Shown piece by piece: positions 26,515-35,796 of a DNA stretch of 64,000 nt. Source of the DNA: Anaerospora hongkongensis (GTDB taxonomy: Bacteria; Bacillota; Negativicutes; Sporomusales; DSM-15969); contig NZ_SLUI01000001.1 in assembly GCF_004339805.1 (NCBI RefSeq), positions 390,949 through 454,948 of the forward strand, read 5' to 3'. How positions within the stretch are numbered: position 1 is the stretch's first letter; each line of letters begins with the position of its first letter. Position numbers and translations under genes: made by a program. Below the pieces are notes generated by a model. It was not told where the DNA came from and made no database searches. It worked only from the letters and a program-made list of their open reading frames with translations.

Positions 26515-26547
26515 AGTATAACAGGCTGATTTTCAAAAAATTGTAAA
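26515..26547 (-). promoter_or_regulatory. Candidate spoIIG-type promoter with Spo0A-like box
   Basis: On the minus strand TTTACA (26542-26547) and TATACT (26515-26520) are separated by 21 bp. The Bacillus spoIIG promoter also has abnormally wide spacing (22 bp) and depends on Spo0A. TTTTTTGAA between them matches 7 of 9 bases of the Spo0A box TTTGTCGAA. Suggestive, not proven. Confidence 0.35.
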
Positions 26548-26569
26548 TTCATGGAAGTAAAAAATAAAA

Positions 26570-26594
26570 AAACCAGTCTTTTATCGACTGGTTT
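26570..26594 (-). terminator. ftsZ terminator
   Basis: A perfect 9-bp stem AAACCAGTC / GACTGGTTT with T-run on the minus strand; ends the ftsAZ transcription unit before spoIIGA. Confidence 0.85.
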
Positions 26595-26613
26595 TCAACA
26601 ATATAAGTACTTT

Positions 26614-27663
26614 TTATGAGCGGCGCATCCATGCGGGAATATCTAAATCCGGCTTTTTGAATCGTTCAATTACCGGTGTATCTACTTTTTCCGCAACAAC
26701 TTTACGATGCTGCTGGTCAAACCCGGTTGCAATTACAGTAACCCGGACTTCATCGCTAAACTTTTCATCAATCACTGCACCAAAAATGATATTGGCTTCC
26801 GGATCTGCGGCGCGGGCAATAATTTCTGCCGCTTCATTTACTTCAAACAAGCCAAGCGTCGATCCGCCGGTAATATTTAGGAGAACGCCTTTTGCCCCTT
26901 CAATGGATGTTTCCAGCAGCGGACTCTTAATAGCTGCTTCTGCAGCCGCCATTGCCCGGTTATCGCCTGTGGCAATACCGATTCCCATCAACGCCGAGCC
27001 TTGTTCAACCATAATTGTTTTTACGTCAGCAAAGTCCAGATTGATTAAGCCAGGAACAGCAATTAAGTCCGATATGCCCTGTACACCTTGGCGGAGCACA
27101 TCATCGGCAATACGGAAAGCTTCAATAATCGGTGTTCTTTTATCTACAACCTGCATCAAACGATCATTGGGAATTGTAATCAGCGTGTCCACTTTTTCCT
27201 TTAGCTTGGCAATTCCCCGCTCAGCTTGGGTCTGACGGCGTTTTCCTTCAAAACCAAAAGGTCTTGTTACTACGCCAACAGTAAGTGCACCAACTTCTTT
27301 TGCACATTCGGCAACAACAGGCGCTGCACCGGTCCCAGTACCGCCCCCCATACCAGCAGTAACAAATACCATGTCAGCACCCTTCAATGCTTTAATAATC
27401 TCTTCACGGCTCTCTTGTGCTGCCTTTTCCCCGATTTCCGGGTTAGCTCCAGCTCCGAGCCCTTTTGTCAACTTGCCGCCTATTTGAATACGATTGGGTG
27501 CCTGAGACAGCAATAGAGCCTGTGCATCTGTATTTACTGCTAAAAACTCTACTCCCTGAAGACCTCCGGCAATCATCCGGTTAACGGCATTATTACCGCC
27601 ACCGCCGACACCAATAACTTTGATGGCTGCGAAGCGATCTAAATCCATATCAAATTCAAGCAT
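26614..27663 (-). CDS. ftsZ: Cell division protein FtsZ
   Basis: The tubulin-like GTPase forming the Z ring. [11 protein letters not shown] (residues 20-30) and the GTPase signature GGGTGTG (106-112) are intact, as is [11 protein letters not shown] with the T7-loop residues. At 349 residues the C-terminal linker is short and ends in DIPAWMRRS, the conserved tail that binds FtsA and SepF. It follows ftsA by 31 bp. Confidence 0.98.
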   Translation of the reverse strand: MLEFDMDLDRFAAIKVIGVGGGGNNAVNRMIAGGLQGVEFLAVNTDAQALLLSQAPNRIQIGGKLTKGLGAGANPEIGEKAAQESREEIIKALKGADMVFVTAGMGGGTGTGAAPVVAECAKEVGALTVGVVTRPFGFEGKRRQTQAERGIAKLKEKVDTLITIPNDRLMQVVDKRTPIIEAFRIADDVLRQGVQGISDLIAVPGLINLDFADVKTIMVEQGSALMGIGIATGDNRAMAAAEAAIKSPLLETSIEGAKGVLLNITGGSTLGLFEVNEAAEIIARAADPEANIIFGAVIDEKFSDEVRVTVIATGFDQQHRKVVAEKVDTPVIERFKKPDLDIPAWMRRS

Positions 27664-27694
27664 GGATATTCCTCCTTATTGTCTAGCTGTGTTA

Positions 27695-28882
27695 TTAGAA
27701 GAAAGATTTAACTCGTTCCCAAAAGCTGTCAAGCATACCTGACGGTACATTTTCATTTGGGACATCTTGCGGCAGCTTACGGGTTGCCGCATATTCCACC
27801 AGGCCATATACTGCCGTATTCGTATAAAAAGCATATTCGGGTAATAAAGCTTCAAGCGGTGCCAGGCGCACCGGAATACCAAATAGCAATTCCAGACGTG
27901 CCTTAAGACTTGGCAGGTAACAACAGCCGCCGGTAAGGATGATTTCTTCATGCCCTTGGAGCACAGGTGCAGCCTGTTCATAAACAAGCTCGACAATTTC
28001 CTGGACCCGGCTTTCTACAATATGATGAAGAAAATCATAGGCAACATGCTTGTCCGTTGTGCCATAATCATTGCAATCAAGTATAACATCCTGTCCATAA
28101 AGGTCAGAATTCAATTTCGCATAATAACGCTTTATTTCTTCGGCGTGAGCCCGGCTGACTCCTACGCCCTGAGCAATATCATGCGTAATATAATCGCCGC
28201 CGAGCAGTAAAGTGGCAGCAGTTTCTAAATGCTGCTTACTGTAAAATGCTAAATCGGTAGTACCAGCCCCCATGTCTATTACGATATATTGATTAGCTGC
28301 AGAACTGAAATTGGAAGCTGCGAATGCGTTAGCATGAATATCGGCAATCATTACCTCTCTGTCCTGCAAAGCTCTTTCCAATTGAAATTCAATGCGTTTA
28401 TCCAGAGCGGCAATACAAACCTCCACTTCCAATCGTGAACCCTTGTGCTGAGCAGTCATATCCTCTACTTTAACTCCGTCAAGCCAATAGCCGATTGGTA
28501 CAGTATGCAAAATAGTCGATTCCTCCGGTATTCCCGTGACGATAGCAGCGCGCAAAGCACGATTGATATCCTCCTGGGATATCCTCTCAGGAAACACAGG
28601 TGATACACTACCACGGCAGGTATAAAAGCGGACTGCATCACCGCTTATCCCGAGATGCACCGGCCCAATTGCAACATTAGTCGCAACAGACGCACAGTCC
28701 AGGGCTTGGCGAATTGATTTAGCCAGCGCTTGTATATCAGTAATAACTCCTTTAACAAAACCCTCTGCAGGTGCAGTCCCTATACCAAGGACAGTAACCA
28801 AGCCATCAGGCTTTACCTGTCCGACGATAACCTTTATAGAGCTTGTTCCCACATCAGTCGCAAACAGATACTGGTTCTTCAT
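27695..28882 (-). CDS. ftsA: Cell division protein FtsA
   Basis: An actin-like protein that anchors FtsZ to the membrane. The 395 residues show the phosphate-1 motif FATDVGTSSIKVIVG, the SHS2 insertion (GISGDAVRF), VIDMGAGTTDLAFY (phosphate 2) and ILTGGCCYLPSL. The C-terminal end (LDSFWERVKSFF) is the amphipathic membrane-targeting helix. It is the gene before ftsZ and the first after the sbp terminator. Confidence 0.96.
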   Translation of the reverse strand: MKNQYLFATDVGTSSIKVIVGQVKPDGLVTVLGIGTAPAEGFVKGVITDIQALAKSIRQALDCASVATNVAIGPVHLGISGDAVRFYTCRGSVSPVFPERISQEDINRALRAAIVTGIPEESTILHTVPIGYWLDGVKVEDMTAQHKGSRLEVEVCIAALDKRIEFQLERALQDREVMIADIHANAFAASNFSSAANQYIVIDMGAGTTDLAFYSKQHLETAATLLLGGDYITHDIAQGVGVSRAHAEEIKRYYAKLNSDLYGQDVILDCNDYGTTDKHVAYDFLHHIVESRVQEIVELVYEQAAPVLQGHEEIILTGGCCYLPSLKARLELLFGIPVRLAPLEALLPEYAFYTNTAVYGLVEYAATRKLPQDVPNENVPSGMLDSFWERVKSFF

Positions 28883-29005
28883 GCCCGCTCCTCATAGCAC
28901 TACATTATGTTCTTTCCATATGTTTCAACAGAAGTAGCATTTTCCCTTTTTTATTCCATAGAAAATGCGATGATTTCAATAAATATATGACCAAAGACCC
29001 AAAAA

Positions 29006-29042
29006 AGGCCGATAACTTTTCAAAAAAGAAAGTTATCGGCCT
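29006..29042 (-). terminator. Terminator after sbp
   Basis: A perfect 13-bp stem AAGTTATCGGCCT / AGGCCGATAACTT followed by a T-run on the minus strand. It separates the mur-side genes from ftsA-ftsZ. Confidence 0.85.
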
Positions 29043-29046
29043 CATC

Positions 29047-29376
29047 TTATTTTTTAAGGAAATATCTACGAATGATAGCAAGGTTTTGAAAAACACGCAC
29101 CCCAAAGGCCAACAGCGCCACATAATACAAATCGATGCCCAGTCGCTCACCGATATATACCAGACCTGCAGCCAGCAGAGCATTTGTAAAGAAGCCGGTA
29201 ATAAAAATAGTATTGTCAAACTTTTCTTCAATTCCGGCCCGCAGCCCGCCAAAAACAGAGTCAAGGGATGCCAGCAGTGCTACCGACATGAATTTGGCAT
29301 ATTCTGCAGGAATACTGATGGGAAAAACGGTTCCTATTAAAACACCAATAATAAGTCCAATAATCGGCAATGTCAT
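29047..29376 (-). CDS. sbp: Small basic family protein (DUF1290)
   Basis: A 109-residue membrane protein with three or four hydrophobic segments (LPIIGLIIGVLIGTVFPI; FMSVALLASLDSVFGGLRAGIE split; VALLAFGVRVFQNLAIIRRY), recognisable as DUF1290/Sbp. It is found beside DUF881 and division genes in Bacillota. Function unknown. ATG at 29376 follows GGAGGGGGG; the upstream frame lies within DUF881. Confidence 0.88.
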   Translation of the reverse strand: MTLPIIGLIIGVLIGTVFPISIPAEYAKFMSVALLASLDSVFGGLRAGIEEKFDNTIFITGFFTNALLAAGLVYIGERLGIDLYYVALLAFGVRVFQNLAIIRRYFLKK

Positions 29377-29377
29377 C

Positions 29378-30070
29378 TTATTTTCCCCCCTCCTTGACCG
29401 GACTGGCAAACTCAAACCGGAAGGTGCCTTTGTAGGCGGGAACAATCACTTCATCCTGCTTTTTCACAGTCACCTGTATACCCCAGAATTGCAATGTTTC
29501 CACTACGCCGCCTCGCATCTTTAAAGCGGTTTCCAGTGTTTGGGGATCACCGATGGCCCGGATATCATAAGGCGGTGAATAGCGGGTATTATTTACCGAT
29601 AAGGTGGGACCGGCACAACGTATTTCCGAGCTGGCTATCAGGCGCTGCTCATTAATGGCCATCGCTTCGGCACCTGCTGCCCATAACTCATTAATTACCT
29701 TTAAAATATCATCATCATGAATCAGATACAAATTAGGATTTTCCCCGGGTTTGGTAGGCCGCTTGCTGTCATCAATCGTTACAATAATTCCCGCGCCCTG
29801 CATTGCAACAACCCCCGCACCCATTTTCAAGGTCTCGGTTTCGCGCGAAACTGTCTCTTTTTCAGTGGCCTGGCGGAGTTGATGCACTTCCTTTAAAAGC
29901 GCATCCCGCTCTTTCTCTGTTTGATTAAGACGCTGGGATAAATCCTCAACGCGTTGAAACGGTATACTTGCCCGGATATCTTGTGTTGTCCTGAACTGCA
30001 CGGCAATCATAATGCCTAACACGACACAAACCAAAGCAATTGCCATCTGACCCTGCTTTACAGGAAGCAA
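29378..30070 (-). CDS. DUF881 family protein (YlxW/YlxX-like)
   Basis: A membrane-anchored protein of about 230 residues: one N-terminal transmembrane segment, a coiled coil (about residues 36-75) and the DUF881 domain (VVAMQGAGIIVTIDDSKRP, NELWAAGAEAMAINEQRL, YDIRAIGDP). The open frame begins at a GTG at 30088 directly after the ftsQ stop, but a TTG at 30070 has AAAGGGG upstream and is preferred. The family occurs with division genes in Bacillota; the function is not established. Confidence 0.85.
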   Translation of the reverse strand: MLPVKQGQMAIALVCVVLGIMIAVQFRTTQDIRASIPFQRVEDLSQRLNQTEKERDALLKEVHQLRQATEKETVSRETETLKMGAGVVAMQGAGIIVTIDDSKRPTKPGENPNLYLIHDDDILKVINELWAAGAEAMAINEQRLIASSEIRCAGPTLSVNNTRYSPPYDIRAIGDPQTLETALKMRGGVVETLQFWGIQVTVKKQDEVIVPAYKGTFRFEFASPVKEGGK

Positions 30071-30088
30071 TAGTCTCGCCCCTTTCAC

Positions 30089-30844
30089 TTATTGTTTCAA
30101 TTTCACAAAAGGAGAAGCATAATTCAGATCAACATACTCTACTGTTAAATGCTTATCATGTATCTCCTGGATGATAGCCTGTGTCAGTTTCGATTTTTCT
30201 TCCATTCTGTCATTGCTGCCAATCCGTATGGCAATCGAATCCGTTGTATAGGCCACTAACTGCTGCGGTGATTTTATATTAATCTCCGAAAGTTGATTAA
30301 TTGTCACCTCGTCAAGTGCTGCCAAATAAGCTAAAATGCTTTTTATCTGGCTATTTTCGATTTGATCTCCCACATAAACATTGCCGAGGCGGATTCCCGT
30401 AATTAACGGAACGTTTACCTGTTTTAGATTACGGAAAGCCGCAAGGACAATGCCTTGTTTATCCACCTCTACAAAACCATAACTGCTCGCGATATACGCT
30501 AAAGGTTGTCTTTCCTTTAGGCGAATAACAATAGAAGCCGGCAGCTTTCTTGAAACCTCCACATCTGACAAGCGCAAATCACTTGTCAAACGGTGTTTAA
30601 TATCGTCCGTATTAAGCCGGAAAATATTAACTGATTCAGGAATACCGGCAATGCGGTAAACCTCTTCTACCGAAACATATTTATTTCCCTCTACCAACAC
30701 CCCGCCAACAATAAAATAAGGAGAGTTGACAAACAGAAACGATGCAACTAAAGTAACCAGAATCAACAGTAAATACATAAAATGACGTGGCGGCAGAGAC
30801 TTGCGTTCTTGCTTACCTGACCATAAATTATCGGTTGTTCGCAT
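30089..30844 (-). CDS. ftsQ: Cell division protein FtsQ/DivIB
   Basis: A 251-residue bitopic protein: an N-terminal cytoplasmic tail, one transmembrane segment (FMYLLLILVTLVASFLFV), the POTRA domain (YFIVGGVLVEGNKYVSVEEV to ASIVIRLKERQPLAYI) and the beta domain. It is part of the FtsQLB divisome complex controlling septal peptidoglycan synthesis. It lies between ddl and DUF881. Confidence 0.92.
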   Translation of the reverse strand: MRTTDNLWSGKQERKSLPPRHFMYLLLILVTLVASFLFVNSPYFIVGGVLVEGNKYVSVEEVYRIAGIPESVNIFRLNTDDIKHRLTSDLRLSDVEVSRKLPASIVIRLKERQPLAYIASSYGFVEVDKQGIVLAAFRNLKQVNVPLITGIRLGNVYVGDQIENSQIKSILAYLAALDEVTINQLSEINIKSPQQLVAYTTDSIAIRIGSNDRMEEKSKLTQAIIQEIHDKHLTVEYVDLNYASPFVKLKQ

Positions 30845-30916
30845 GTACTTTTAACACCTCGTGGTCAACCTTCTGTCGTAATTATACACTAACTTGACCA
30901 TAAGCAAAACTAAAAA

Positions 30917-30946
30917 AAACAGGCAGTTTTTATCTTCTGCCTGTTT
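30917..30946 (-). terminator. ddl terminator
   Basis: A perfect 10-bp stem AAACAGGCAG / CTGCCTGTTT with T-run, just after ddl. Confidence 0.85.
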
Positions 30947-30950
30947 TTTA

Positions 30951-31880
30951 TCACTTTCCTGCCATTTTGAGGATCCGTTCGCACAGATCCGGAAACGAAA
31001 GCCCGATAGCAGCAGCGGCTTTCGGCACAAGGCTCGTAGCCGTCATACCGGGAATGGTATTAATCTCCAGGACATAAGGCTGACCGGCTTCATCCATCAT
31101 AAAGTCGACCCGTGCCACTCCACGGCAGCCAAATAATTGAAAGGCCTTCACTGCAAGGCTTTGAATTTGTTCGGCAGCTTTGCTTTCTAATCGGGCCGGC
31201 ACGATATAATCTGTGCACCCCTTAGTATACTTTGACCGGTAATCATAGCGCCCCGAATGGGGAACAATCTCGATGATCGGCAAAGCCTGCACATTCTCAT
31301 CGCCAATTACTGCCACAGTAAGTTCTTTTCCTTTAATAAACTCTTCTACAACGATTTGTTCGCTGTAGCCAAATGCTTCTGTTACAGCAGCTTCCAATAA
31401 GTCTTGCTCACTTACAATACTGACGCCTATGCTCGATCCCTGCGAGGCAGCTTTTACAACTACAGGCAAGGAAAACTGTTGGCTTATTTCTGCCAGAACC
31501 GCTTTTGTTTCTGTGGTTCGCGCGAAGAAGAGCGAACGTGGAGTCGGAATGCCGTCAGCCATAAACAAGCGTTTGGAAATTACTTTATCCATAGCGACAG
31601 CACTTGCCAACATACCAGAGCCCGTATAAGGAATCCCCAGAAGCTCAAGCGTTCCCTGAATTGTACCATCTTCTCCAAACTTACCGTGAACAGCATTGAA
31701 TACAACGTCAATGTTTTCTGCTTTAATCTGTTCTACAAATTGTAGCGGAGCGAGTTCCATAGCAATTGCCTGGTAACCCTTTTCTTGAAGAGCTGCTAAA
31801 ATAGCCCCGCCCGTGTTGAGTGAAACCTCACGTTCTGTCGAAGGTCCTCCCATTAGTACAGCAATTTTCTTGTTTTTCAC
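30951..31880 (-). CDS. ddl: D-alanine--D-alanine ligase
   Basis: An ATP-grasp ligase making D-Ala-D-Ala for peptidoglycan. The 309-residue protein has GGPSTEREVSLNTG near the N terminus, VFNAVHGKFGEDG, VVVKAASQGSSIGV and the C-terminal FMMDEAGQPYVLEINTIPGMT. The start is GTG behind GGGGGAA. It follows murA by 14 bp within the dcw cluster. Confidence 0.96.
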   Translation of the reverse strand: MKNKKIAVLMGGPSTEREVSLNTGGAILAALQEKGYQAIAMELAPLQFVEQIKAENIDVVFNAVHGKFGEDGTIQGTLELLGIPYTGSGMLASAVAMDKVISKRLFMADGIPTPRSLFFARTTETKAVLAEISQQFSLPVVVKAASQGSSIGVSIVSEQDLLEAAVTEAFGYSEQIVVEEFIKGKELTVAVIGDENVQALPIIEIVPHSGRYDYRSKYTKGCTDYIVPARLESKAAEQIQSLAVKAFQLFGCRGVARVDFMMDEAGQPYVLEINTIPGMTATSLVPKAAAAIGLSFPDLCERILKMAGK

Positions 31881-31894
31881 GGTGGTAATTCCCC

Positions 31895-33148
31895 CTATTC
31901 ACTTTTGCGGCGAATGATGGATGCTCCCAAGTGTTGCAATTTATTCTCTAGACCTTCGTAACCGCGGTCTATGTGGTACACGTGTTCAATTTCCGACAGG
32001 CCTTCTGCCGTTAACGCCGCTAACACAAGCGCTGCTCCGGCCCGCAAATCAGGAGCATCCACCACTGCACCGGTTAGCTTTTGCACGCCTCGTATGACAG
32101 CGGTACGTCCTTCTACTTTGATTCTTGCCCCCATACGGGTCATCTCATCAACATGCTTAAAACGATTTTCAAAAATAGTCTCGGTAATAATACTGGTTCC
32201 TTTGGCAATAGCCAGCATCGACAGCATCGGTGCCTGCAGATCGGTAGGAAAGCCCGGATGAGGCAGTGTCTTAATATCCACGCCGCGCAGTTCCCCTGCC
32301 CGAATCCGGATATTATTCGCTCCCCAAACGACAGATGCTCCCAACTCCTGCAGCTTATCAATCACCGGAAATAAATGTTCAGGGCAAACATTCTCGACTG
32401 TCACGTCCCCTTTGGTCATTGCACCGGCTACCAGAAATGTGCCTGCTTCAATACGGTCAGGAATAACCGTATGCTCAGTGGCATTTAATTTTGTTACGCC
32501 CTCAATGCGAATTGTGTCTGTGCCTGCACCGTAAATTTTTGCACCCATTTTACTCAGCAATTGTTGCAAATCACATATTTCCGGTTCTCTTGCCGCATTA
32601 CGGATAATCGTTGTGCCTTTGGCTAAAACGGCAGCCATCATTGCATTTTCAGTAGCTCCGACACTGGGGAAATCAAAATGAATTTCACCACCTGCCAGCT
32701 CTTCCGCCTCTGCCTCAATAAAGCCGAAACTCTCGCTAACGGTAGCACCAATCTTCTCTAACGCTTTAATATGTAAATTAATTGGCCGGGGACCAATCGC
32801 ACATCCCCCAGGGTAAGAAAGACGAACCTTGCGGAATCTGCCTAACAAGGGCCCCATCAGAAATACCGATGCCCGCATTTCGCGCATTAAATGTTCTGGT
32901 ATTTCAGCCTTATTTACATTCGTCGTATCAATGATCAGTGAACTGTCCTGCCGTTTAATTCGTGCTCCCAAAAGAGTCATGATGTCTTGCATAATACTGA
33001 TATCCCGTAACCTGGGTACATCATGAATTACACTTATACCGGTACATAAAAGCGTAGCAGCCATAATCGGCAATGTAGCATTTTTGGCGCCACTGATTTT
33101 TACCGTACCGTTTAGTTGTACTTCTCCCTGGACGATAAATTTCTCCAT
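31895..33148 (-). CDS. murA: UDP-N-acetylglucosamine 1-carboxyvinyltransferase
   Basis: MurA transfers enolpyruvate to UDP-GlcNAc, the first committed step of peptidoglycan synthesis. The 417-residue protein has SGAKNA with Lys22 and the catalytic loop PGGCAIGPRPI with Cys116, the residue targeted by fosfomycin. ATG at 33148 is used because AGGAGGG is 6 nt upstream; an earlier in-frame TTG lies within the spacer. It lies between murC and ddl, where many relatives have murB; no murB is present. Confidence 0.96.
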   Translation of the reverse strand: MEKFIVQGEVQLNGTVKISGAKNATLPIMAATLLCTGISVIHDVPRLRDISIMQDIMTLLGARIKRQDSSLIIDTTNVNKAEIPEHLMREMRASVFLMGPLLGRFRKVRLSYPGGCAIGPRPINLHIKALEKIGATVSESFGFIEAEAEELAGGEIHFDFPSVGATENAMMAAVLAKGTTIIRNAAREPEICDLQQLLSKMGAKIYGAGTDTIRIEGVTKLNATEHTVIPDRIEAGTFLVAGAMTKGDVTVENVCPEHLFPVIDKLQELGASVVWGANNIRIRAGELRGVDIKTLPHPGFPTDLQAPMLSMLAIAKGTSIITETIFENRFKHVDEMTRMGARIKVEGRTAVIRGVQKLTGAVVDAPDLRAGAALVLAALTAEGLSEIEHVYHIDRGYEGLENKLQHLGASIIRRKSE

Positions 33149-33221
33149 CGTCAACCCTCCTAGAAAAGTACAATCACCCTTTCACAGCAATGTCAGACCT
33201 TGGAAAGGTTTGACCAAATAC

Positions 33222-34598
33222 TTAATTCTGAGCCAGCTTTTCAACCAATTCTTCACCAGAACGGTAAATGTCGCCAGCTCCCATTGTCATCACCAGATCA
33301 CCTGGTTCAACAAATTCTAACAAATATCGCGAAATTTTACTTTTATCCTGAATGTACGTTACGGTCTGTGATGTTTGACGTTCAACTTCATCTTTAATTA
33401 CTTCCCCTGTAATGCCAGGGATGGGCTGTTCACCTGCGGAGTACACATCGGTAAGAATCAAGTGGTCCGCCGGAACAAAGGCGCTTCCGAATTCTTGGCG
33501 TAAAAACTTAGTCCGCGAGTAGCGGTGCGGCTGGAAAATACAGATAAGCCGCTTGGGTTTCAAATCCTTGGCTGCCCTAAGTGTAGTGGCAATTTCCGTA
33601 GGATGATGAGCATAGTCATCCACTATCCAAACGCCCTTTGCCCGGCCTTTCGTTTGAAAGCGCCGCTTTACTCCCTGAAAAGCTGCCAAACCATCAGCAA
33701 TTTGGGCAAACGACAGGCCTAATTTCACGCCTGTTACAATTGCAGCCAAAGAGTTGGCAATATTATGCCTGCCGGGAACATTCAAACTGATTGACCCCAG
33801 CAGCTGGCCCTCACAGTACGCATCATAAATCGTTTCCGATCCATTAATGCGTATATTGCGGGCCGTATACTCCGCTTCGTGGTCAACAGCATAGGACACA
33901 TACTTACGGTCTAATTGTTCTGCCATATCCCTAACAAAAGGATTATCAAAACACAAGATAGCAAGACCGTTTTCTACAGGCAGTTTATGTAGAAATTTCT
34001 GAAAGGTGTTTAAAATATTTTCCATTGTTTCATAAAAATCCATATGGTCGTTTTCAATATTGGTAACAATGGCAATTTTAGGAGACAGTTTTAAGAAAGA
34101 TCCATCACTTTCATCGGCTTCGGCAACGACATGCTTCCCTTTGCCCATTTTAGCGTTGCCGCCAAGATAGTCTAATTCTCCACCGATAAGTATTGTAGGG
34201 TCAAGACCGGCTTTCTCCAGCATAATCGCAATCATGGAAGTTGTTGTCGTTTTTCCGTGCGCACCGGCGATTGCTATCCCTTCCCGATTTTCCATAATAG
34301 CCGCCACAATATCGGCCCGATGGAATACCGTTAATCCGCGTTCCCGGGCAGCTGTCAACTCTGCGTTGCTTTCGGGGATGGCTGTCGAGACTACAATTGC
34401 CTGTGCATCTTGAATATTCTCACTGCAGTGTCCGACACAAACCCTTGCACCAAGTTGTTCTAATTTGTATGTTGTTTCTGACTTAGAAATATCTGACCCT
34501 GAAACACTGAATCCCATTGCCAGCAAGACTTTGGCAATGGCACTCATACCAGCGCCTCCGATACCTACGAAGTGAATTTTTTTTATATTGTTCAACAA
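33222..34598 (-). CDS. murC: UDP-N-acetylmuramate--L-alanine ligase
   Basis: A Mur ligase of 458 residues. The dinucleotide-like N-terminal motif GIGGAGMSAIA, the ATP loop AGAHGKTTT (111-119), the VVAEADESDGSFL block and DDYAHHPTE identify MurC. It adds L-Ala to UDP-MurNAc in the cytoplasm. It lies downstream of murG in the dcw cluster, with murA 73 bp after it. Confidence 0.97.
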   Translation of the reverse strand: MLNNIKKIHFVGIGGAGMSAIAKVLLAMGFSVSGSDISKSETTYKLEQLGARVCVGHCSENIQDAQAIVVSTAIPESNAELTAARERGLTVFHRADIVAAIMENREGIAIAGAHGKTTTTSMIAIMLEKAGLDPTILIGGELDYLGGNAKMGKGKHVVAEADESDGSFLKLSPKIAIVTNIENDHMDFYETMENILNTFQKFLHKLPVENGLAILCFDNPFVRDMAEQLDRKYVSYAVDHEAEYTARNIRINGSETIYDAYCEGQLLGSISLNVPGRHNIANSLAAIVTGVKLGLSFAQIADGLAAFQGVKRRFQTKGRAKGVWIVDDYAHHPTEIATTLRAAKDLKPKRLICIFQPHRYSRTKFLRQEFGSAFVPADHLILTDVYSAGEQPIPGITGEVIKDEVERQTSQTVTYIQDKSKISRYLLEFVEPGDLVMTMGAGDIYRSGEELVEKLAQN

Positions 34599-34665
34599 CT
34601 AGACTCTCCCCTTTCTCGCGCATACCCGGAACGTATCTCATAGTATGCACCTTAAACCCGAGTTG

Positions 34666-35784
34666 TTACTTTTTTGCACCGGATTTTAATTGAATGGCCA
34701 GCTGGGCTATTGCCTCTGCTGCCTGTGGACGCCCCAGCCTTCTGCTTGCATCAGCCATGGCCTGAAGCTTCGCCCGGTTATTCACCAGATCTTCAATCGC
34801 CGCTATCAGCCGTTCACCTGTAAGCTCTGCATCCCGGATGACCTCAGCCGCCCCCTGTTCCGCTAGAACGCGGGCATTAAATTCCTGGTGGTTTTCCGCA
34901 GCATAAGGATAGGGAATTAATATAGACGGGATTCCACGGGCCGTCAATTCGGCCAGGCCGATTGCTCCCGCCCGAAATACCGCTATATCTGCCGCTGCCA
35001 GGGCATACGGCATATTATACAAATAAGGTCTAATGATAATATTACCAAAACTGGAAATATCTATACTTTGCTGTTGAAAATTGCCAACTAAGCTATTATA
35101 CTCGCTCTGCCCGGTAACGTGCAAGATTTGTATGTCCGATCGTCCGCCAAAATGTTTATGCACCGCAAGCATCGCCGTATTGATACTGCGGGCACCGCGA
35201 CTTCCTCCGGCTACCAATAAGGTAAGTTTCTCCGGGTCCAGCCCCAGCTGGGCCAACCCCTCAGCCTTGTTGGCTGTTACAACTTCTGCGCGAACAGGAT
35301 TGCCTGTTGCCACTACCTTGCCGGGCTTGGCAAAATACCGGCCGGCCTCAGGATAACCAACAGCAATTTTATCAACAAAATGAGCCAGAATTTTATTCGT
35401 TATGCCCGGTATGACATTTTGTTCCTGAATAATCGTGGGAATTCCCGATAAACTTGCCGCAAGCAATATAGGTCCACACACATATCCGCCTGTACCGATG
35501 ACAATATCCGGTTTAAATTCCTTAATAATCCGCCTGGAATGCCAAAGGCTTCCCATTGTTTTATAAACAGTGACAACATTCGCCCATGACAGGCGCCGTT
35601 CTAGGCCGCGCACTTCAATTGTAGTAATGGGAAAACCCTCTTTGGGGATAAGATCTGCTTCTAAGCCCTGCTTAGTTCCAACAAATAAAATATCCGACTT
35701 TTCCAAGCCGGCAATAGTCTTGGCTATGGTAACAGCGGGATAAATATGTCCCCCTGTTCCCCCGCCCGATAAAATAACTCGCAA
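34666..35784 (-). CDS. murG: Lipid II synthase MurG (UDP-GlcNAc:lipid I transferase)
   Basis: A GT-B glycosyltransferase of 372 residues making lipid II at the inner membrane face. The N-terminal GGGTGGHIYPA (7-17) and the acceptor-site region GTGGYVCGP, plus GGSRGARSIN and FRAGAIGLAELTA, are diagnostic. It lies 12 bp after ftsW. Confidence 0.96.
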   Translation of the reverse strand: MRVILSGGGTGGHIYPAVTIAKTIAGLEKSDILFVGTKQGLEADLIPKEGFPITTIEVRGLERRLSWANVVTVYKTMGSLWHSRRIIKEFKPDIVIGTGGYVCGPILLAASLSGIPTIIQEQNVIPGITNKILAHFVDKIAVGYPEAGRYFAKPGKVVATGNPVRAEVVTANKAEGLAQLGLDPEKLTLLVAGGSRGARSINTAMLAVHKHFGGRSDIQILHVTGQSEYNSLVGNFQQQSIDISSFGNIIIRPYLYNMPYALAAADIAVFRAGAIGLAELTARGIPSILIPYPYAAENHQEFNARVLAEQGAAEVIRDAELTGERLIAAIEDLVNNRAKLQAMADASRRLGRPQAAEAIAQLAIQLKSGAKK

Positions 35785-35796
35785 AATATGTACCCC

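Noticed and set aside
26657..27235. A 192-residue plus-strand frame opposite ftsZ.
   Set aside because: Low-complexity Ser/Ala-rich translation opposite conserved ftsZ codons; no ribosome-binding site.
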